The notes: a model not told the origin generated them from the letters alone. Shown: positions 8,906 through 18,125, counted from the stretch's first letter. The stretch: 64,000 nt of DNA from Acidobacteriota bacterium (GCA_016929335.1 JAFGIY010000180.1:1-64000), one strand, 5' to 3'. Made by a program: numbers and translations.

Positions 8906-9831
8906 TTCTCTCCTTCATGCAGCATGCAAATCCGGCGGGCTGCATTCCAGAATGCCCTGGATCCGGCCACCCGCGACATTACCATTGCAGGGGGATGGAT
9001 CATCGATAGCCCTGCCCGCAAGAACAATCCCAGCAGTATGAGTCGCCGCACACGCCGTGCAGCCGTGCGGCCGTAATGCTTCCGGAAGTATCGTATTTGA
9101 TTTGTATGGAATGATTCCAGAAAATCCGACCGGGAAATATTTCCGAGGCTATAGCTCCCGTGATGCACAAAGCAGGCGTTCGGGTGAAATTGTATCCGCC
9201 CACCCTTGTTGCGAATGCGGCGGCATAAATCCACATCCTCGAACCATGCCGGATAAAATGCTTCGTCAAAGCCTCCAATGGCTTCCAGTGCCGTCCTTGT
9301 AACCATGAGACACGCGGCTGCCGGTTGATCGACGTCCAGCGGCTGACGGCAATTACGCAGATGTACGATATGAGACCATGGATTGGAGGGCCAGACCTCA
9401 TCCAGGAAAAACATTTCAGAAAAAACGCTTCGAACGGTAGGGAAAGCCCGAACGTTGAAATCCTTTTGAGATCTGCCTGGGGGGCTGACAAACCGGCCGC
9501 CCACTGCCCAGATTGAAGGATCGCATGCCAGTGTCCGTTCCAGGCATGATATGGATCCGGGAAGACATTCCACGTCGGGATTTAAAAATAGAACGACATT
9601 TCCCTTGCTTTCACGCCAGCCTCGGTTGCTGCCGGCAGCAAATCCGGCATTCCGGTCATTGCGCATCACAGACAGTTCGGTCCCGATCTCATCCACAAAA
9701 TTCAAACTGGAATCGCTGGATGCATTGTCGACAATGATGATCTGACACCCCACCGCATGTGTGAGCAGGGATCGGACGCATTTTTCCAGAAGCGAGCCGG
9801 AATTCCAGTTTACGATTACGATCGAAATCAC
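8902..9831 (-). CDS. GT2-family glycosyltransferase
   Basis: This 309-residue GT-A glycosyltransferase begins ISIVIVNWNSGSLLEKCVRS. It carries VLFLNPDVECLPG at the nucleotide-sugar site and PAWFEDVDLCRRIRNKGG near the acceptor side, the pattern of WbbL-like rhamnosyltransferases. The start is a GTG at 9831 with AAGG seven bases upstream. Its stop overlaps the next gene's start (ATGA), so the pair is translationally coupled. The C-terminal third is hydrophobic and basic and may bind the membrane. Confidence 0.85.
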   Translation of the reverse strand: MISIVIVNWNSGSLLEKCVRSLLTHAVGCQIIIVDNASSDSSLNFVDEIGTELSVMRNDRNAGFAAGSNRGWRESKGNVVLFLNPDVECLPGSISCLERTLACDPSIWAVGGRFVSPPGRSQKDFNVRAFPTVRSVFSEMFFLDEVWPSNPWSHIVHLRNCRQPLDVDQPAAACLMVTRTALEAIGGFDEAFYPAWFEDVDLCRRIRNKGGRIQFHPNACFVHHGSYSLGNISRSDFLESFHTNQIRYFRKHYGRTAARRVRRLILLGLFLRAGLSMIHPPAMVMSRVAGSRAFWNAARRICMLHEGEK

Positions 9832-9866
9832 AGGCGGACCTTATAAACGCTTTGCATGGAATTCAG

Positions 9867-9926
9867 AATGCAGAAGAAATAATTCAGAATACCCTATTCT
9901 ATCTTCCGTATTCTGCCGTCTGCATT
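9867..9926. repeat. Nested inverted repeat between two glycosyltransferase genes
   Basis: Two nested arms pair: AATGCAGA (9867-9874) with TCTGCATT (9919-9926), and CAGAATAC (9885-9892) with GTATTCTG (9908-9915). The right half lies inside the 3' end of the upstream GT2 gene (stop at 9899) and supplies its last codons. The rest of the element fills the short gap to the next gene. Confidence 0.6.
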
Positions 9927-10975
9927 TTCCCTTTAAACATGCGAAAGTATAATTTTAAAAACGCCGAATCAGATTCAGATGCCGGCGGTATGAAATCCCT
10001 TCTTGCCAGGGATTCCGACTGCAAGATTCTCTGCAATAGGTCCTGGAGAGTACCTTTCCGCGATTGACGGTTTGCCGGCCGCTCCCGGATCATGGCCGGA
10101 AAGAGAAGGAATGCGGCGGCCAATCCTTTGAAATAGCTCCACAGGCGACCATGAGCCGCTGCACGCAGAAACCAGGATATTTGCGCAAGGAATATCATCG
10201 GAAAACATTGCAAAAACATCATCGCCGGTGTGTTTTTCAAAAGAAGAAGCAGCGAATTGCGGGTTCTCAGCCGGACGGTCAATGGCGAGAATTCTCCTCC
10301 GCCCGTCGCTGCACCGTGATGATAGACGACCGCCCGAGGCACATAATAGCCACGGTAGCCTGCAGCCTGAATTCGAAAGCCCAAATCCACGTCTTCCAGG
10401 TAGGCAAAGAAGTGTTCGTCGAATCCACCCAACTCCTCCACCACTTTCCTGCGATAAAGAGCGGCACATCCCGATGCCGAAAATACCTCGCACTCTTTGC
10501 AGAAATCCTCCCGATCTTTCAATCCCTGACCGCGCCGGTATCCGATCCCTCCACGCAGATAGCAATCTCCCGCACTGTAAATCCTGCTGCGGTCGGCAAA
10601 GTCCAGAATCCTGCAGGCGAAAAACGCTGCTTCCGGCCGATGTGCAATCGCTTTTGCAAATTCGTCGAGCCAGTCCTTTTGAACTTCGGTATCGTTATTC
10701 AGGACGGCGATCCACTCGCCCTTGGATAGGCGGATCCCCGCATTAACGCCCCCCGCGAATCCCAGATTCCGGCTCTCTCGAATCACGATGGCTTCGGGCG
10801 CTGATGTCTGAACAACCTTCACTGATTCATCCAGTGAGGCGTTATCCACAACGACGATCTCCATATCCCGGAGTGTCTGTGCCTGAAGCGACCGAAGGCA
10901 TGCTCCGAGATATTCGGCTCCATTGTAATTGGGGATAACAACCGATATCAGCGGCAAATTCTTACTGGAATTCAT
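9899..10975 (-). CDS. GT2-family glycosyltransferase
   Basis: This 358-residue glycosyltransferase begins LPLISVVIPNYNGAEYLGAC and has VLNNDTEVQKDW (DxD-type site) and FFAYLEDVDLGFRIQAAGYR. It is closely related in layout to the two following genes. A hydrophobic stretch at about residues 260-300 (MMFLQCFPMIFLAQISWFL) suggests membrane association. It is the first of three co-oriented GT2 genes and is divergent from the GT2 gene at 11110. The last residues are encoded by the inverted repeat at 9867-9926. The specific linkage is unknown. Confidence 0.85.
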   Translation of the reverse strand: MNSSKNLPLISVVIPNYNGAEYLGACLRSLQAQTLRDMEIVVVDNASLDESVKVVQTSAPEAIVIRESRNLGFAGGVNAGIRLSKGEWIAVLNNDTEVQKDWLDEFAKAIAHRPEAAFFACRILDFADRSRIYSAGDCYLRGGIGYRRGQGLKDREDFCKECEVFSASGCAALYRRKVVEELGGFDEHFFAYLEDVDLGFRIQAAGYRGYYVPRAVVYHHGAATGGGEFSPLTVRLRTRNSLLLLLKNTPAMMFLQCFPMIFLAQISWFLRAAAHGRLWSYFKGLAAAFLLFPAMIRERPANRQSRKGTLQDLLQRILQSESLARRDFIPPASESDSAFLKLYFRMFKGKMQTAEYGR

Positions 10976-11109
10976 AGGTGGAAAACAAGTAGTCTATTAT
11001 CGCAAGCAAAGCCGAAACCCGGATTTCGCAGGCGCAAACCCTTGTTGGTTGCGCTGCATACGTTTATGTGAATCCGGAACCATTATAACCATTTCTGTGG
11101 CCCGGAGAT

Positions 11110-11793
11110 ATGAAACTCTCTGTTGTTATCCCCGTATATAACGAAAAAAACACGATTCTGGAGCTGTTGAAACGCGTCCGTGCAGTAGATCTGCCCAAAG
11201 AGATAATTATGGTCGACGATTACTCGACCGATGGTACGCGCGAGATTCTCAAAGCTTTGCCACCATCGGATGATTTGAACATGATTTTCCAGCCCAAAAA
11301 CATGGGGAAGGGCGCTGCGCTTCGAACCGGATTCGCGGGCGTGACTGGAGATATTGTGGTGATTCAGGATGCGGACCTCGAATACGACCCGGCTGAATAT
11401 GCAAATCTTATTCAACCGATTCTGGCCAACAAAGCGGATGTGGTTTATGGCTCCCGCTTCCTTGGCGGCCCGCACCGAGTCCTGCTATTCTGGCATTCGG
11501 TCGGGAATCATCTGCTGACGACCATGTCGAATATGCTTACCGATCTCAATCTGACGGATATGGAAACCTGTTATAAGGTCTTCCGGGCGGATCTTCTGAA
11601 AGAAATTACATTGCGCGAGAACCGATTTGGGTTTGAGCCGGAGTTCACGGCAAAGATAAGCAAAACACGGTGCCGCATCTATGAGGTCCCTATCTCTTAC
11701 AGCGGGCGCGATTATTCCGAGGGGAAAAAGATCGGCTGGAAAGACGGAATCGCCGCCATTTATTTCATCCTTAAATACCGATTCTTCAATTAA
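11110..11793 (+). CDS. GT2 glycosyltransferase, polyprenyl-phosphate sugar synthase type
   Basis: This 227-residue soluble GT2 protein resembles dolichol-phosphate mannosyltransferase or polyprenyl-phosphate glucosyltransferase. It begins KLSVVIPVYNEKNTILELLK, has VIQDADLEYDP at the metal site, and ends with EVPISYSGRDYSEGKKIGWK, a signature of this group. It lacks the C-terminal membrane helices found in many relatives. It probably charges a lipid carrier with a hexose for use outside the cytoplasm or in the polysaccharide pathway. It is the only plus-strand gene inside the polysaccharide locus. GGAG lies very close (two bases) to the start codon. Confidence 0.85.
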   Translation: MKLSVVIPVYNEKNTILELLKRVRAVDLPKEIIMVDDYSTDGTREILKALPPSDDLNMIFQPKNMGKGAALRTGFAGVTGDIVVIQDADLEYDPAEYANLIQPILANKADVVYGSRFLGGPHRVLLFWHSVGNHLLTTMSNMLTDLNLTDMETCYKVFRADLLKEITLRENRFGFEPEFTAKISKTRCRIYEVPISYSGRDYSEGKKIGWKDGIAAIYFILKYRFFN

Positions 11794-11913
11794 TCTGCAT
11801 CATCGACACCCGCATGGGAGGCACTCAATCATGCAATCTTCATGTGGAGACGACCTTTGCTTTTCCGGCATGAGGATCAGGAAGGTCTGAGAGATACTCC
11901 TGTTGCCTCGAAA

Positions 11914-13026
11914 TTATCGGCGGCGAAGCAGATTTGCCGCGGCGGCGAAAACCTCATCCGGGGAGATGGCATCCATACAGCTGACCTGTTTGGGACAGGC
12001 ACTCAGGTAACAGGGGCTGCATTCAAAGTCGGAAACGATTTTGGCTCCGCGTCCATAAAGCTCGATTTCCTGATGGCAGGTGGAGCCGAGAATCACCACC
12101 ACGGGAACCTTCAACCCGATAGCGATGTGCATCGCAAGAGTGTCTCCGGTGATCATGAGGCTGCAGTTTCCGACGATCCCGGCGAATTTTCGAATCGGAT
12201 TGTCGTTACCCGTATTGATTACGGGGCATTGTGTCCCAGCAGCGATTCGCCGGTTTCGTTCCACTTCACCCGGCCCTCCCAGCAGGAGAATTTTTGCGCC
12301 CAGCTCTTTGGACAGGCGGTCTGCAAGCCGGATATATCCCTCTTCTGTCCACTTCTTGGTGGCGAAGACTTCTCCCGATCCCGTGTTGAATCCGATCTTG
12401 AGGTCTTCCGGGCGAATCCCCCATTCCAGAAGCCTGGTCCCGGCTTCCTCTATCTCTGATGTCAGATCGGGAAGGATATATTCTTGAGGCTCGGGGCAGG
12501 GAATCGCGGCACATTCGAAAATCAGTTCGGGGTATGTTTTTTGGTTTGTGCGGAATTTAAGATTATCGCTGATTCCGAGCCGGTAGGTATATTCGGCTTC
12601 TCTGTTGAGCGGAATAACGTTCCCCATGCGGCTGAGGCCAAAGCCCACTTTGCGTTCTGCATGGATCTTCATCGCAAGTGCGGTTGCTTTCGGCTCTTTA
12701 TCGAAACAATAAAGCTCGTTAAAGGTTTCCATCTCGAGCTGGAGAGCGGTTTCATAGGCATAGGGCATGAGTCGGTCTATCTCCCGTATGCCCTGCAGCA
12801 TTGGAATTACGTTGGATTCCGTGAGCCAGGTAATGTGACAATCCGGACTGCCCGCGTGCAGGCCGCGCAATAAAGGAGTGGTGCGTAATACATCTCCGAG
12901 CGCGGCAAGCTTGATGATCAAAATCCGCTTGCCGAAGACGGAATAATGAGGGCATCCGTCACAGTCACGGCGAAAGCGGCACGGTTTATGTCCCAGGAAA
13001 TAGCGGCAGTCGTAATGAATCATCAT
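11914..13026 (-). CDS. GT9 (heptosyltransferase-like) glycosyltransferase with cysteine-rich ends
   Basis: This 370-residue protein has the GT-B fold of ADP-heptose:LPS heptosyltransferases. The first domain begins at about residue 32 with KRILIIKLAALGDVLRTTPL, and the donor site region includes LLLGGPGEVERN and TGDTLAMHIAIGLKVPVVV. An N-terminal extension carries Cys7, Cys16, Cys22 and Cys25 (C-x8-C-x5-C-x2-C). The C-terminus carries Cys336, Cys339, Cys344 and Cys350. C-terminal cysteines are common in GT9, but the N-terminal knuckle is less usual. The start overlaps the preceding gene by 41 bases. A role in the lipid A core is likely, though the donor is not known. Confidence 0.85.
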   Translation of the reverse strand: MMIHYDCRYFLGHKPCRFRRDCDGCPHYSVFGKRILIIKLAALGDVLRTTPLLRGLHAGSPDCHITWLTESNVIPMLQGIREIDRLMPYAYETALQLEMETFNELYCFDKEPKATALAMKIHAERKVGFGLSRMGNVIPLNREAEYTYRLGISDNLKFRTNQKTYPELIFECAAIPCPEPQEYILPDLTSEIEEAGTRLLEWGIRPEDLKIGFNTGSGEVFATKKWTEEGYIRLADRLSKELGAKILLLGGPGEVERNRRIAAGTQCPVINTGNDNPIRKFAGIVGNCSLMITGDTLAMHIAIGLKVPVVVILGSTCHQEIELYGRGAKIVSDFECSPCYLSACPKQVSCMDAISPDEVFAAAANLLRRR

Positions 13027-14065
13027 CGTTCTTTCTCGAATATCTCAAAGCAGCGTACCGAAGCCGGAGCCATACCAACAGCAACCACAAAAATCGGAAG
13101 GGAAGAACAACCGATTTAAGGAGTAAGGATAACAGAATCCGTGCCGAGTGACTCCATTTTGATCCGGCCTGCGGCATCGGGCGCGACTGCATCCGGTGAA
13201 TGATCAATGCAAACCACTGACGATAGTTAAAGTAAAAACAATCGATGCCTTCGTTGAAGATCAGAATGCGGCGCAGCGGAACGCCCAGCAGAAGGGCAAA
13301 CAGTTTCAATTTCCAATAGCTGGGGTCGCCTGTTAGAAAGAGGACGATGGCGTCGAATTTCGCCCGCCTTAACTCCCGGAGATGTTTCCAGCTGTCGCCG
13401 GCTTCCGAGTGGATCCGGATCCGGGAAAGCATCGGATGTCCCCGGAATTTATCGACAACCTCCGGCCGGTTGCGGCAGAAGAGCGTATAACAGGGATCCG
13501 AAAAGAGCGGCTTTTCATTGAGGCGGTCCAAAGCCTGAAGGACAAAGGGCGGCTCCGCGGTTTGCAGAATGAGAACGTGCTCGCCATGAAAAACCTGCCC
13601 CGTTTGTGCTTCCGGCTCTGTTTCGGGGGCTTCGATCTTTGCCGGTCGAAGAACAAAATTCCAGTGATCGGTCGGGAGGGGATGTCTCCAGCGGAATAGA
13701 GCATGCCGGCAGACTGCTTTCCAGGTAAGACGGAATTCATTCTCATCTCCGGCAATGATGAGGCGCTCAGCAGCCTTCAATCGCCATGCCAGCAGCTTCA
13801 TCCGGCGGTACCGCTTTTCTCCCGTCCAAAAGGCATATACAGTGTCGAAAATCTTCCCTTCGAGTTCCTTTGGGAGAGCATGCTCTTCATCATCCGCCAA
13901 TGCATATATGGCTACTCCCGGCCGGTCACGATACGCCGCTCGATTGCTCTCGCGACAGAGGATGCCGACATCGGGCTTTGGCGAGACTGCAGTCTTGAGG
14001 ATCTGATCCAGCTTATGACGGATCCTTTTAGGCGACGCTGTTTCAATAATCAATATTCGTTTCAT
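12986..14065 (-). CDS. Unrecognised protein with an internal duplication
   Basis: I do not recognise this 359-residue protein as a named family. Two halves share a pattern. FDTVYAFWTGEKRYRRMKLL followed by AAERLIIAGDENEF in the first half resembles FDAIVLFLTGDPSYWKLKLF followed by RRILIFNEGIDCFYF in the second. Each half looks like an alternating alpha/beta (Rossmann-like) unit, as in GT-B glycosyltransferases. The C-terminus has a hydrophobic basic helix (LLLKSVVLPFRFLWLLLVWL) that could anchor the protein to the inner membrane. It lies directly before the GT9 gene, overlapping it by 41 bases, so it probably works with it in core or polysaccharide assembly. A divergent glycosyltransferase is one possibility. 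Confidence 0.75.
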   Translation of the reverse strand: MKRILIIETASPKRIRHKLDQILKTAVSPKPDVGILCRESNRAAYRDRPGVAIYALADDEEHALPKELEGKIFDTVYAFWTGEKRYRRMKLLAWRLKAAERLIIAGDENEFRLTWKAVCRHALFRWRHPLPTDHWNFVLRPAKIEAPETEPEAQTGQVFHGEHVLILQTAEPPFVLQALDRLNEKPLFSDPCYTLFCRNRPEVVDKFRGHPMLSRIRIHSEAGDSWKHLRELRRAKFDAIVLFLTGDPSYWKLKLFALLLGVPLRRILIFNEGIDCFYFNYRQWFALIIHRMQSRPMPQAGSKWSHSARILLSLLLKSVVLPFRFLWLLLVWLRLRYAALRYSRKNDDDSLRLPLFPGT

Positions 14066-14100
14066 CTTAATCCGGATTCAGTAAGCACGAGCCTTCCCAA

Positions 14101-16464
14101 TTATTGTGATTCCACGCCGACCCTCGAATTCCGGCAGACGTTGAGATAATGCCGGTAGAGCGCATGAAGCTCCTGTGCTGATTTTTCCCATCCGTAATAT
14201 TGTTCCACGATTTTACGGCCCTCTTCTCCGAGACGCTTCCGCTGTGCCGGATCCTTCAACAGCGCAAGAATATGTGCGGCAAAAAGCTCTTTTGTATCCG
14301 CGATAAGGAGATTTCGGCCGCTTTCACAGCGAAGCCCGGCGCAACCGACCGAGGTGGATACAACCGCCATTTTCATGCCCCAGGCCTCCAATATCTTTCC
14401 TCGTATGCCTACTCCCAGCCGCAAAGGGACGACATAAATCGAGCTTGAGGCCATGTAAGGGCGGATGTCCGGAACGAATCCGGTTATATGGACTCCGGGA
14501 ATCGATCCGAGGCTTATAATGGCTGGAGACGGATTGCTGCCGACGATATACAACTCGGCCTCCGGAACCTCCTTCCGGACGATCGGCAGAATGTCGCGGC
14601 AGAAGTAGGTCATGGCTTCGACGTTCGGAAGATGCTGGAAGGCTCCAACAAAGACCAGATTCGGTTTCATGGCGGGCGTTTCCGGAGGCGTAAAATAATC
14701 GAGATCTACGCCTGTATTGATCACATGGATGGGAACAGCAGTGCAAAATTTCTGAAGCTGCCGTGCATCTGTGTCGGTCATGCATATGGCGGCGCTCACG
14801 TTTTTGGTCAGTCTGATTTCCCGGTCCAGAACCTGGAGATAGTTGTAAAACCAGCGAAGCCGGCTCGCCGGATTGGATTCCCGGCCGGCGCGGCGCAGGC
14901 ATGCGGCAAAATCCACCTCATGCTTTGTCAGAAACGTCGGGATTCCCCGTGATCTTTTGGCATAGCAGGCCATCTGCGTATATTCGAGCTGTATCAGCTC
15001 GAAATCGGTATCCTCCATGCATCTGTCGACTGCCTGTACCATTTCAGGTGTGAGGAACTCATCGAAGGGCTCGTAGGCAAAAAGGCTCCAGTCCAGGGGG
15101 CGAGAGCGTCTCATGGCAAGTACCTTTTCGCAGAAAGGCTCGACCTCGGACACCAGTTTCCTCTCATCCTCCGTCTCCAGAAAAGTGAGAAGAGTGATCC
15201 GGTAATAAGCCGACATTCTTTTCAGGAGTTGAAACATGCGGCCGGCGCCCGCGTGACGTCCGGTGTGCGGAAGATATGCCGTCAGCCAAAGCATCCGCGG
15301 CTTTTCCGGGATTCTGCCTGACTCGAGCTTTTCCGGAAGCCTGCGATCGCAGAAAAACAGGCCCGGTTTTGAAAAAAGCTCGAAGATCTGTTCATCCGTG
15401 CGCTTGCGCCGGAATGAGAATTCGAGCCGGGCGATCTGGGCGGAAGGAAGCGCGCAGGCTGCTCTGAGAAGACCAATCCAGGCCGCAAGCCCGCTATCGC
15501 GTGCCAGCCGATAGCAGTTCCACGGCAGAAGACTGCAGTGCGACAGCAGGAGCTTCCAGCTTCGGATATTCTTCCAGATGAAAAGGAACTGATTTCGGAT
15601 TACGAGCGCCTGAAGCGAGGATGGACGAAACCTCCGGTTGGAGGAGGCTCGGTGTTTGTGGTACACGATCGATTCCGGAGCCAGCAGAATTTCCCATCCG
15701 GCGCGCCAGGCTTGATAGGACAGATCCGTGTCTTCCACATAGGCCGGAGAGTACAGGCTCTGAAAACCGCCCAATGCAAGAAACCTTTCGCGGTGGAACG
15801 CTGAAGATCCTCCGCCGGCCCACAAGACCGGATAGTATTTCCGCGGAAGCGGCGATGCGTCGATCCCGCGATGGGCATAGTCGATCATTCCTCGCCGAAA
15901 AACGGCCGTCGTCCTTCCGGTCTCTTCCCTTTTTTTTGCAGGGTCCTGAATAAAGATCTGGCTGGAAACAGCAAAGGTCTTTGGACCAAAACCCTGGATC
16001 AATGGACGGATAAATCCTGCGTCCACAACCATGTCGTTATTGAGAAGAATGACCACGTCATTGCGCGCGGCCTGGACCCCCGCGTTGTTTCCTTCTGCGA
16101 AGCCAAGGTTTTTGCTAAGGGCAATGACGCGCACTTCAGGAAAGTTCCCGGCCAGATATTCGATAGAGCCGTCGGTGCTTCCGTTATCGACGACGATCAC
16201 CTCATGAGAACGGCCGTCCGTTCGCACGGCATCGAGGATGGAAGGGAGTCCTTCTGCAAGAAGGGATTTGCCGTTCCAGTTCAGAACGATAATGGAAGCC
16301 AGTCCGGAGACAGGCGTGTTATCGAGCACTGACTGCCGTCGAGCAAAGCCGGTCAGAGAAGTCAAAAGGTTGAAAAAGAGGAGTATCAATACTACAACCA
16401 GCAGCAATGGAAGCAGCAGGAATGTAACAAGAATCGATAACAGTGCGCGCAATCGATACCACAT
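14101..16464 (-). CDS. Bifunctional GT2-GT4 glycosyltransferase fusion
   Basis: This 787-residue protein carries two glycosyltransferase modules. An N-terminal transmembrane helix (about residues 8-33) is followed by a GT2 domain at about 55-320, with SIIVLNWNGKSLLAEGLPSI and VVILLNNDMVVD. A GT4 (GT-B) domain at about 385-785 follows, starting MLWLTAYLPHTGRHAGAGRM, with LVFVGAFQHLPNVEAM and YVVPLRLGVGIRGKILEAWG at the donor site. I chose the ATG at 16464 because the more upstream in-frame codon is a TTG. The two domains could add consecutive sugars. No Shine-Dalgarno sequence is obvious. The gene is the first of the 16464-11914 unit, downstream of the MITE-like element. Confidence 0.85.
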   Translation of the reverse strand: MWYRLRALLSILVTFLLLPLLLVVVLILLFFNLLTSLTGFARRQSVLDNTPVSGLASIIVLNWNGKSLLAEGLPSILDAVRTDGRSHEVIVVDNGSTDGSIEYLAGNFPEVRVIALSKNLGFAEGNNAGVQAARNDVVILLNNDMVVDAGFIRPLIQGFGPKTFAVSSQIFIQDPAKKREETGRTTAVFRRGMIDYAHRGIDASPLPRKYYPVLWAGGGSSAFHRERFLALGGFQSLYSPAYVEDTDLSYQAWRAGWEILLAPESIVYHKHRASSNRRFRPSSLQALVIRNQFLFIWKNIRSWKLLLSHCSLLPWNCYRLARDSGLAAWIGLLRAACALPSAQIARLEFSFRRKRTDEQIFELFSKPGLFFCDRRLPEKLESGRIPEKPRMLWLTAYLPHTGRHAGAGRMFQLLKRMSAYYRITLLTFLETEDERKLVSEVEPFCEKVLAMRRSRPLDWSLFAYEPFDEFLTPEMVQAVDRCMEDTDFELIQLEYTQMACYAKRSRGIPTFLTKHEVDFAACLRRAGRESNPASRLRWFYNYLQVLDREIRLTKNVSAAICMTDTDARQLQKFCTAVPIHVINTGVDLDYFTPPETPAMKPNLVFVGAFQHLPNVEAMTYFCRDILPIVRKEVPEAELYIVGSNPSPAIISLGSIPGVHITGFVPDIRPYMASSSIYVVPLRLGVGIRGKILEAWGMKMAVVSTSVGCAGLRCESGRNLLIADTKELFAAHILALLKDPAQRKRLGEEGRKIVEQYYGWEKSAQELHALYRHYLNVCRNSRVGVESQ

Positions 16465-16563
16465 CGTCAATAGATTACAGAATAGAAATAGTACTGCTGT
16501 TCAGCGTCCCGCAGGGGCGGCTGAGTGGACCCTGTGGGATTCATTATCGTCCTGCCAAAAAAT

Positions 16564-16777
16564 CCCGGCACTGAAGAGACTGCTTCAAAACTTGATTCAA
16601 ATAGGCATGCCTTGAACCATGTGGGTCGCGGTTTCAGCCGCGACCTGTTGGTGCATACAGAAGATCAGGCATAAATATCTCTTACACATGGAAATCTTTG
16701 CTTATGCAGATTGCGTCATCGCCACCACGGTTTTCAACCCCATTGTTGAGTTTTGAGACAGTCTCTGAAGTGCCGGG
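16564..16777. mobile_element. MITE-like element with 30 bp terminal inverted repeats
   Basis: The left end (16564-16593) and the reverse complement of the right end (16748-16777) match at 25 of 30 positions. Shared blocks are CCCGGCACT, AGAGACTG and TCAAAACT. The interior has no coding potential and holds a perfect hairpin, GTCGCGG-TTTCAG-CCGCGAC, at 16625-16644. The element fills most of the 347-base gap between the glycosyltransferase fusion and wzt. I could not identify a target-site duplication. No transposase is present in the window, so movement would need one elsewhere. Confidence 0.5.
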
Positions 16778-16811
16778 CTGTCTTCACTGCGTCCCTCCGG
16801 GATGCAAATGC

Positions 16812-18125
16812 TCAGCTTGATATCTGCTGTTCATCCACCGCGGACTGAGAAACGTAGCTTTGCACATCCGTGTCCATTCGCAGAACGCCATAGATCAGAC
16901 TTTGTGACCAGAGCGAAAAAACCAGCGCATTATCGATCCAGTCGCACATGTCGTGATGCAAGATGCTGCCTTTTGCAACGGCGGGCGAAACGGAATAACT
17001 GCCGGGCGCCAGAAAAGGCAAAGTCAGATGGAAATCGCTGGTAATGATCCGGCCTTTCTTTACGGGAGGCAATGCCCGTCCGACGTAGGATGTGTTGCAG
17101 CCCGATAATTCCACTCCGAGCCGGTCCCGCAAGGTGTATCCCAGGATGGGTTGATCTACATCCTGCCTGAATTGCGCGGATACCCGTATGGTCACTTTCT
17201 GGCCGCCGACGGCTTCGGATGTCGCGGTTCCCCGTTCATCCAGCAGCTCCACTCCCAGCAGGACAGCCTCGCCGCTTCCGAATCTATGGTCTATGTTCGG
17301 TATGGATCGTGTCACAGGCATTTCGTTTTCGGATCGGATCAGGGCTGAGCCGCCTGAAACCTCAGCTGCTCCGTCAAAACCTCCGTAGCGTCTTTCCCGC
17401 TCGAAGATGAGCGCGCGATATTTCTGGACCACCATGTCCGGCTTTCCTTGCTCGATCAGGCGGCCTCCGTCCAGGAGCAGAGCCAGGTCGCAGAATTTTG
17501 TGACGGCTTCCAGATCGTGAGTTACCAGAACGATGGTTTTGCCGATTTCCCGGAGATGGTTCATGCGATGCATACAGCGATGCTGAAATATGAGATCACC
17601 CACAGAAAGAGCCTCATCCACCAGCAGGATATCCGGGTTGACATTTACCGCAACTGCGAACGCGAGCCTCATGAACATACCGCTCGAATAGGTTTTTACC
17701 GGCTGCTCCATGAAGTCGCCGATTTCGGCGAAGGCGGCGATCGCATCGAAGCGCTGCTCCATCCGGTGCTTGTCCAGTCCCAATATGGCTCCGTTCATGA
17801 ACACGTTTTCGCGTCCGGTAAATTCGGGATTAAACCCGGAGCCCAGTTCCAACAGCGCTGAGACCTTACCGTTCACAAAACAATCTCCTCGGGTCTGAGC
17901 CATGATGCCTGCCAGGATCTGGAGCATGGTGCTTTTCCCCGAGCCGTTCTGTCCTATGATTCCGAGAGTGTGGCCGGCCTCCAATTCGAAGGAAACATCC
18001 TCGAGCGCCCAGAAATCCCGATGAAGCCTGCCGGAACCCAAACCGACCATCTCGCGCAGCTTGTCCCACGGGCGATCATAGATTCGATATCTTTTGGAAA
18101 GGTGCCGGACTTTGATAGCTGCCAT
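16812..18125 (-). CDS. wzt: Polysaccharide ABC exporter ATPase with carbohydrate-binding C-domain (Wzt)
   Basis: This 437-residue protein has an ABC ATPase domain at about residues 1-245, with GQNGSGKST, LELGSGFNPEFTGRENVFMN, the signature YSSGM and Walker B ILLVDEALSVGD. A C-terminal beta-sandwich of about 170 residues matches the Wzt C-domain that reads the non-reducing end of an O-antigen in ABC-dependent export. It partners with the Wzm-type permease upstream, with which it overlaps in the sequence TAATG. The presence of the long C-domain suggests that export requires a capped or modified chain terminus. Confidence 0.92.
   Translation of the reverse strand: MAAIKVRHLSKRYRIYDRPWDKLREMVGLGSGRLHRDFWALEDVSFELEAGHTLGIIGQNGSGKSTMLQILAGIMAQTRGDCFVNGKVSALLELGSGFNPEFTGRENVFMNGAILGLDKHRMEQRFDAIAAFAEIGDFMEQPVKTYSSGMFMRLAFAVAVNVNPDILLVDEALSVGDLIFQHRCMHRMNHLREIGKTIVLVTHDLEAVTKFCDLALLLDGGRLIEQGKPDMVVQKYRALIFERERRYGGFDGAAEVSGGSALIRSENEMPVTRSIPNIDHRFGSGEAVLLGVELLDERGTATSEAVGGQKVTIRVSAQFRQDVDQPILGYTLRDRLGVELSGCNTSYVGRALPPVKKGRIITSDFHLTLPFLAPGSYSVSPAVAKGSILHHDMCDWIDNALVFSLWSQSLIYGVLRMDTDVQSYVSQSAVDEQQISS

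Noticed and set aside
16625-16644. Perfect GTCGCGG/CCGCGAC hairpin considered as a rho-independent terminator
   Set aside because: No T tract follows it on either strand. It is better explained as part of the MITE-like element.
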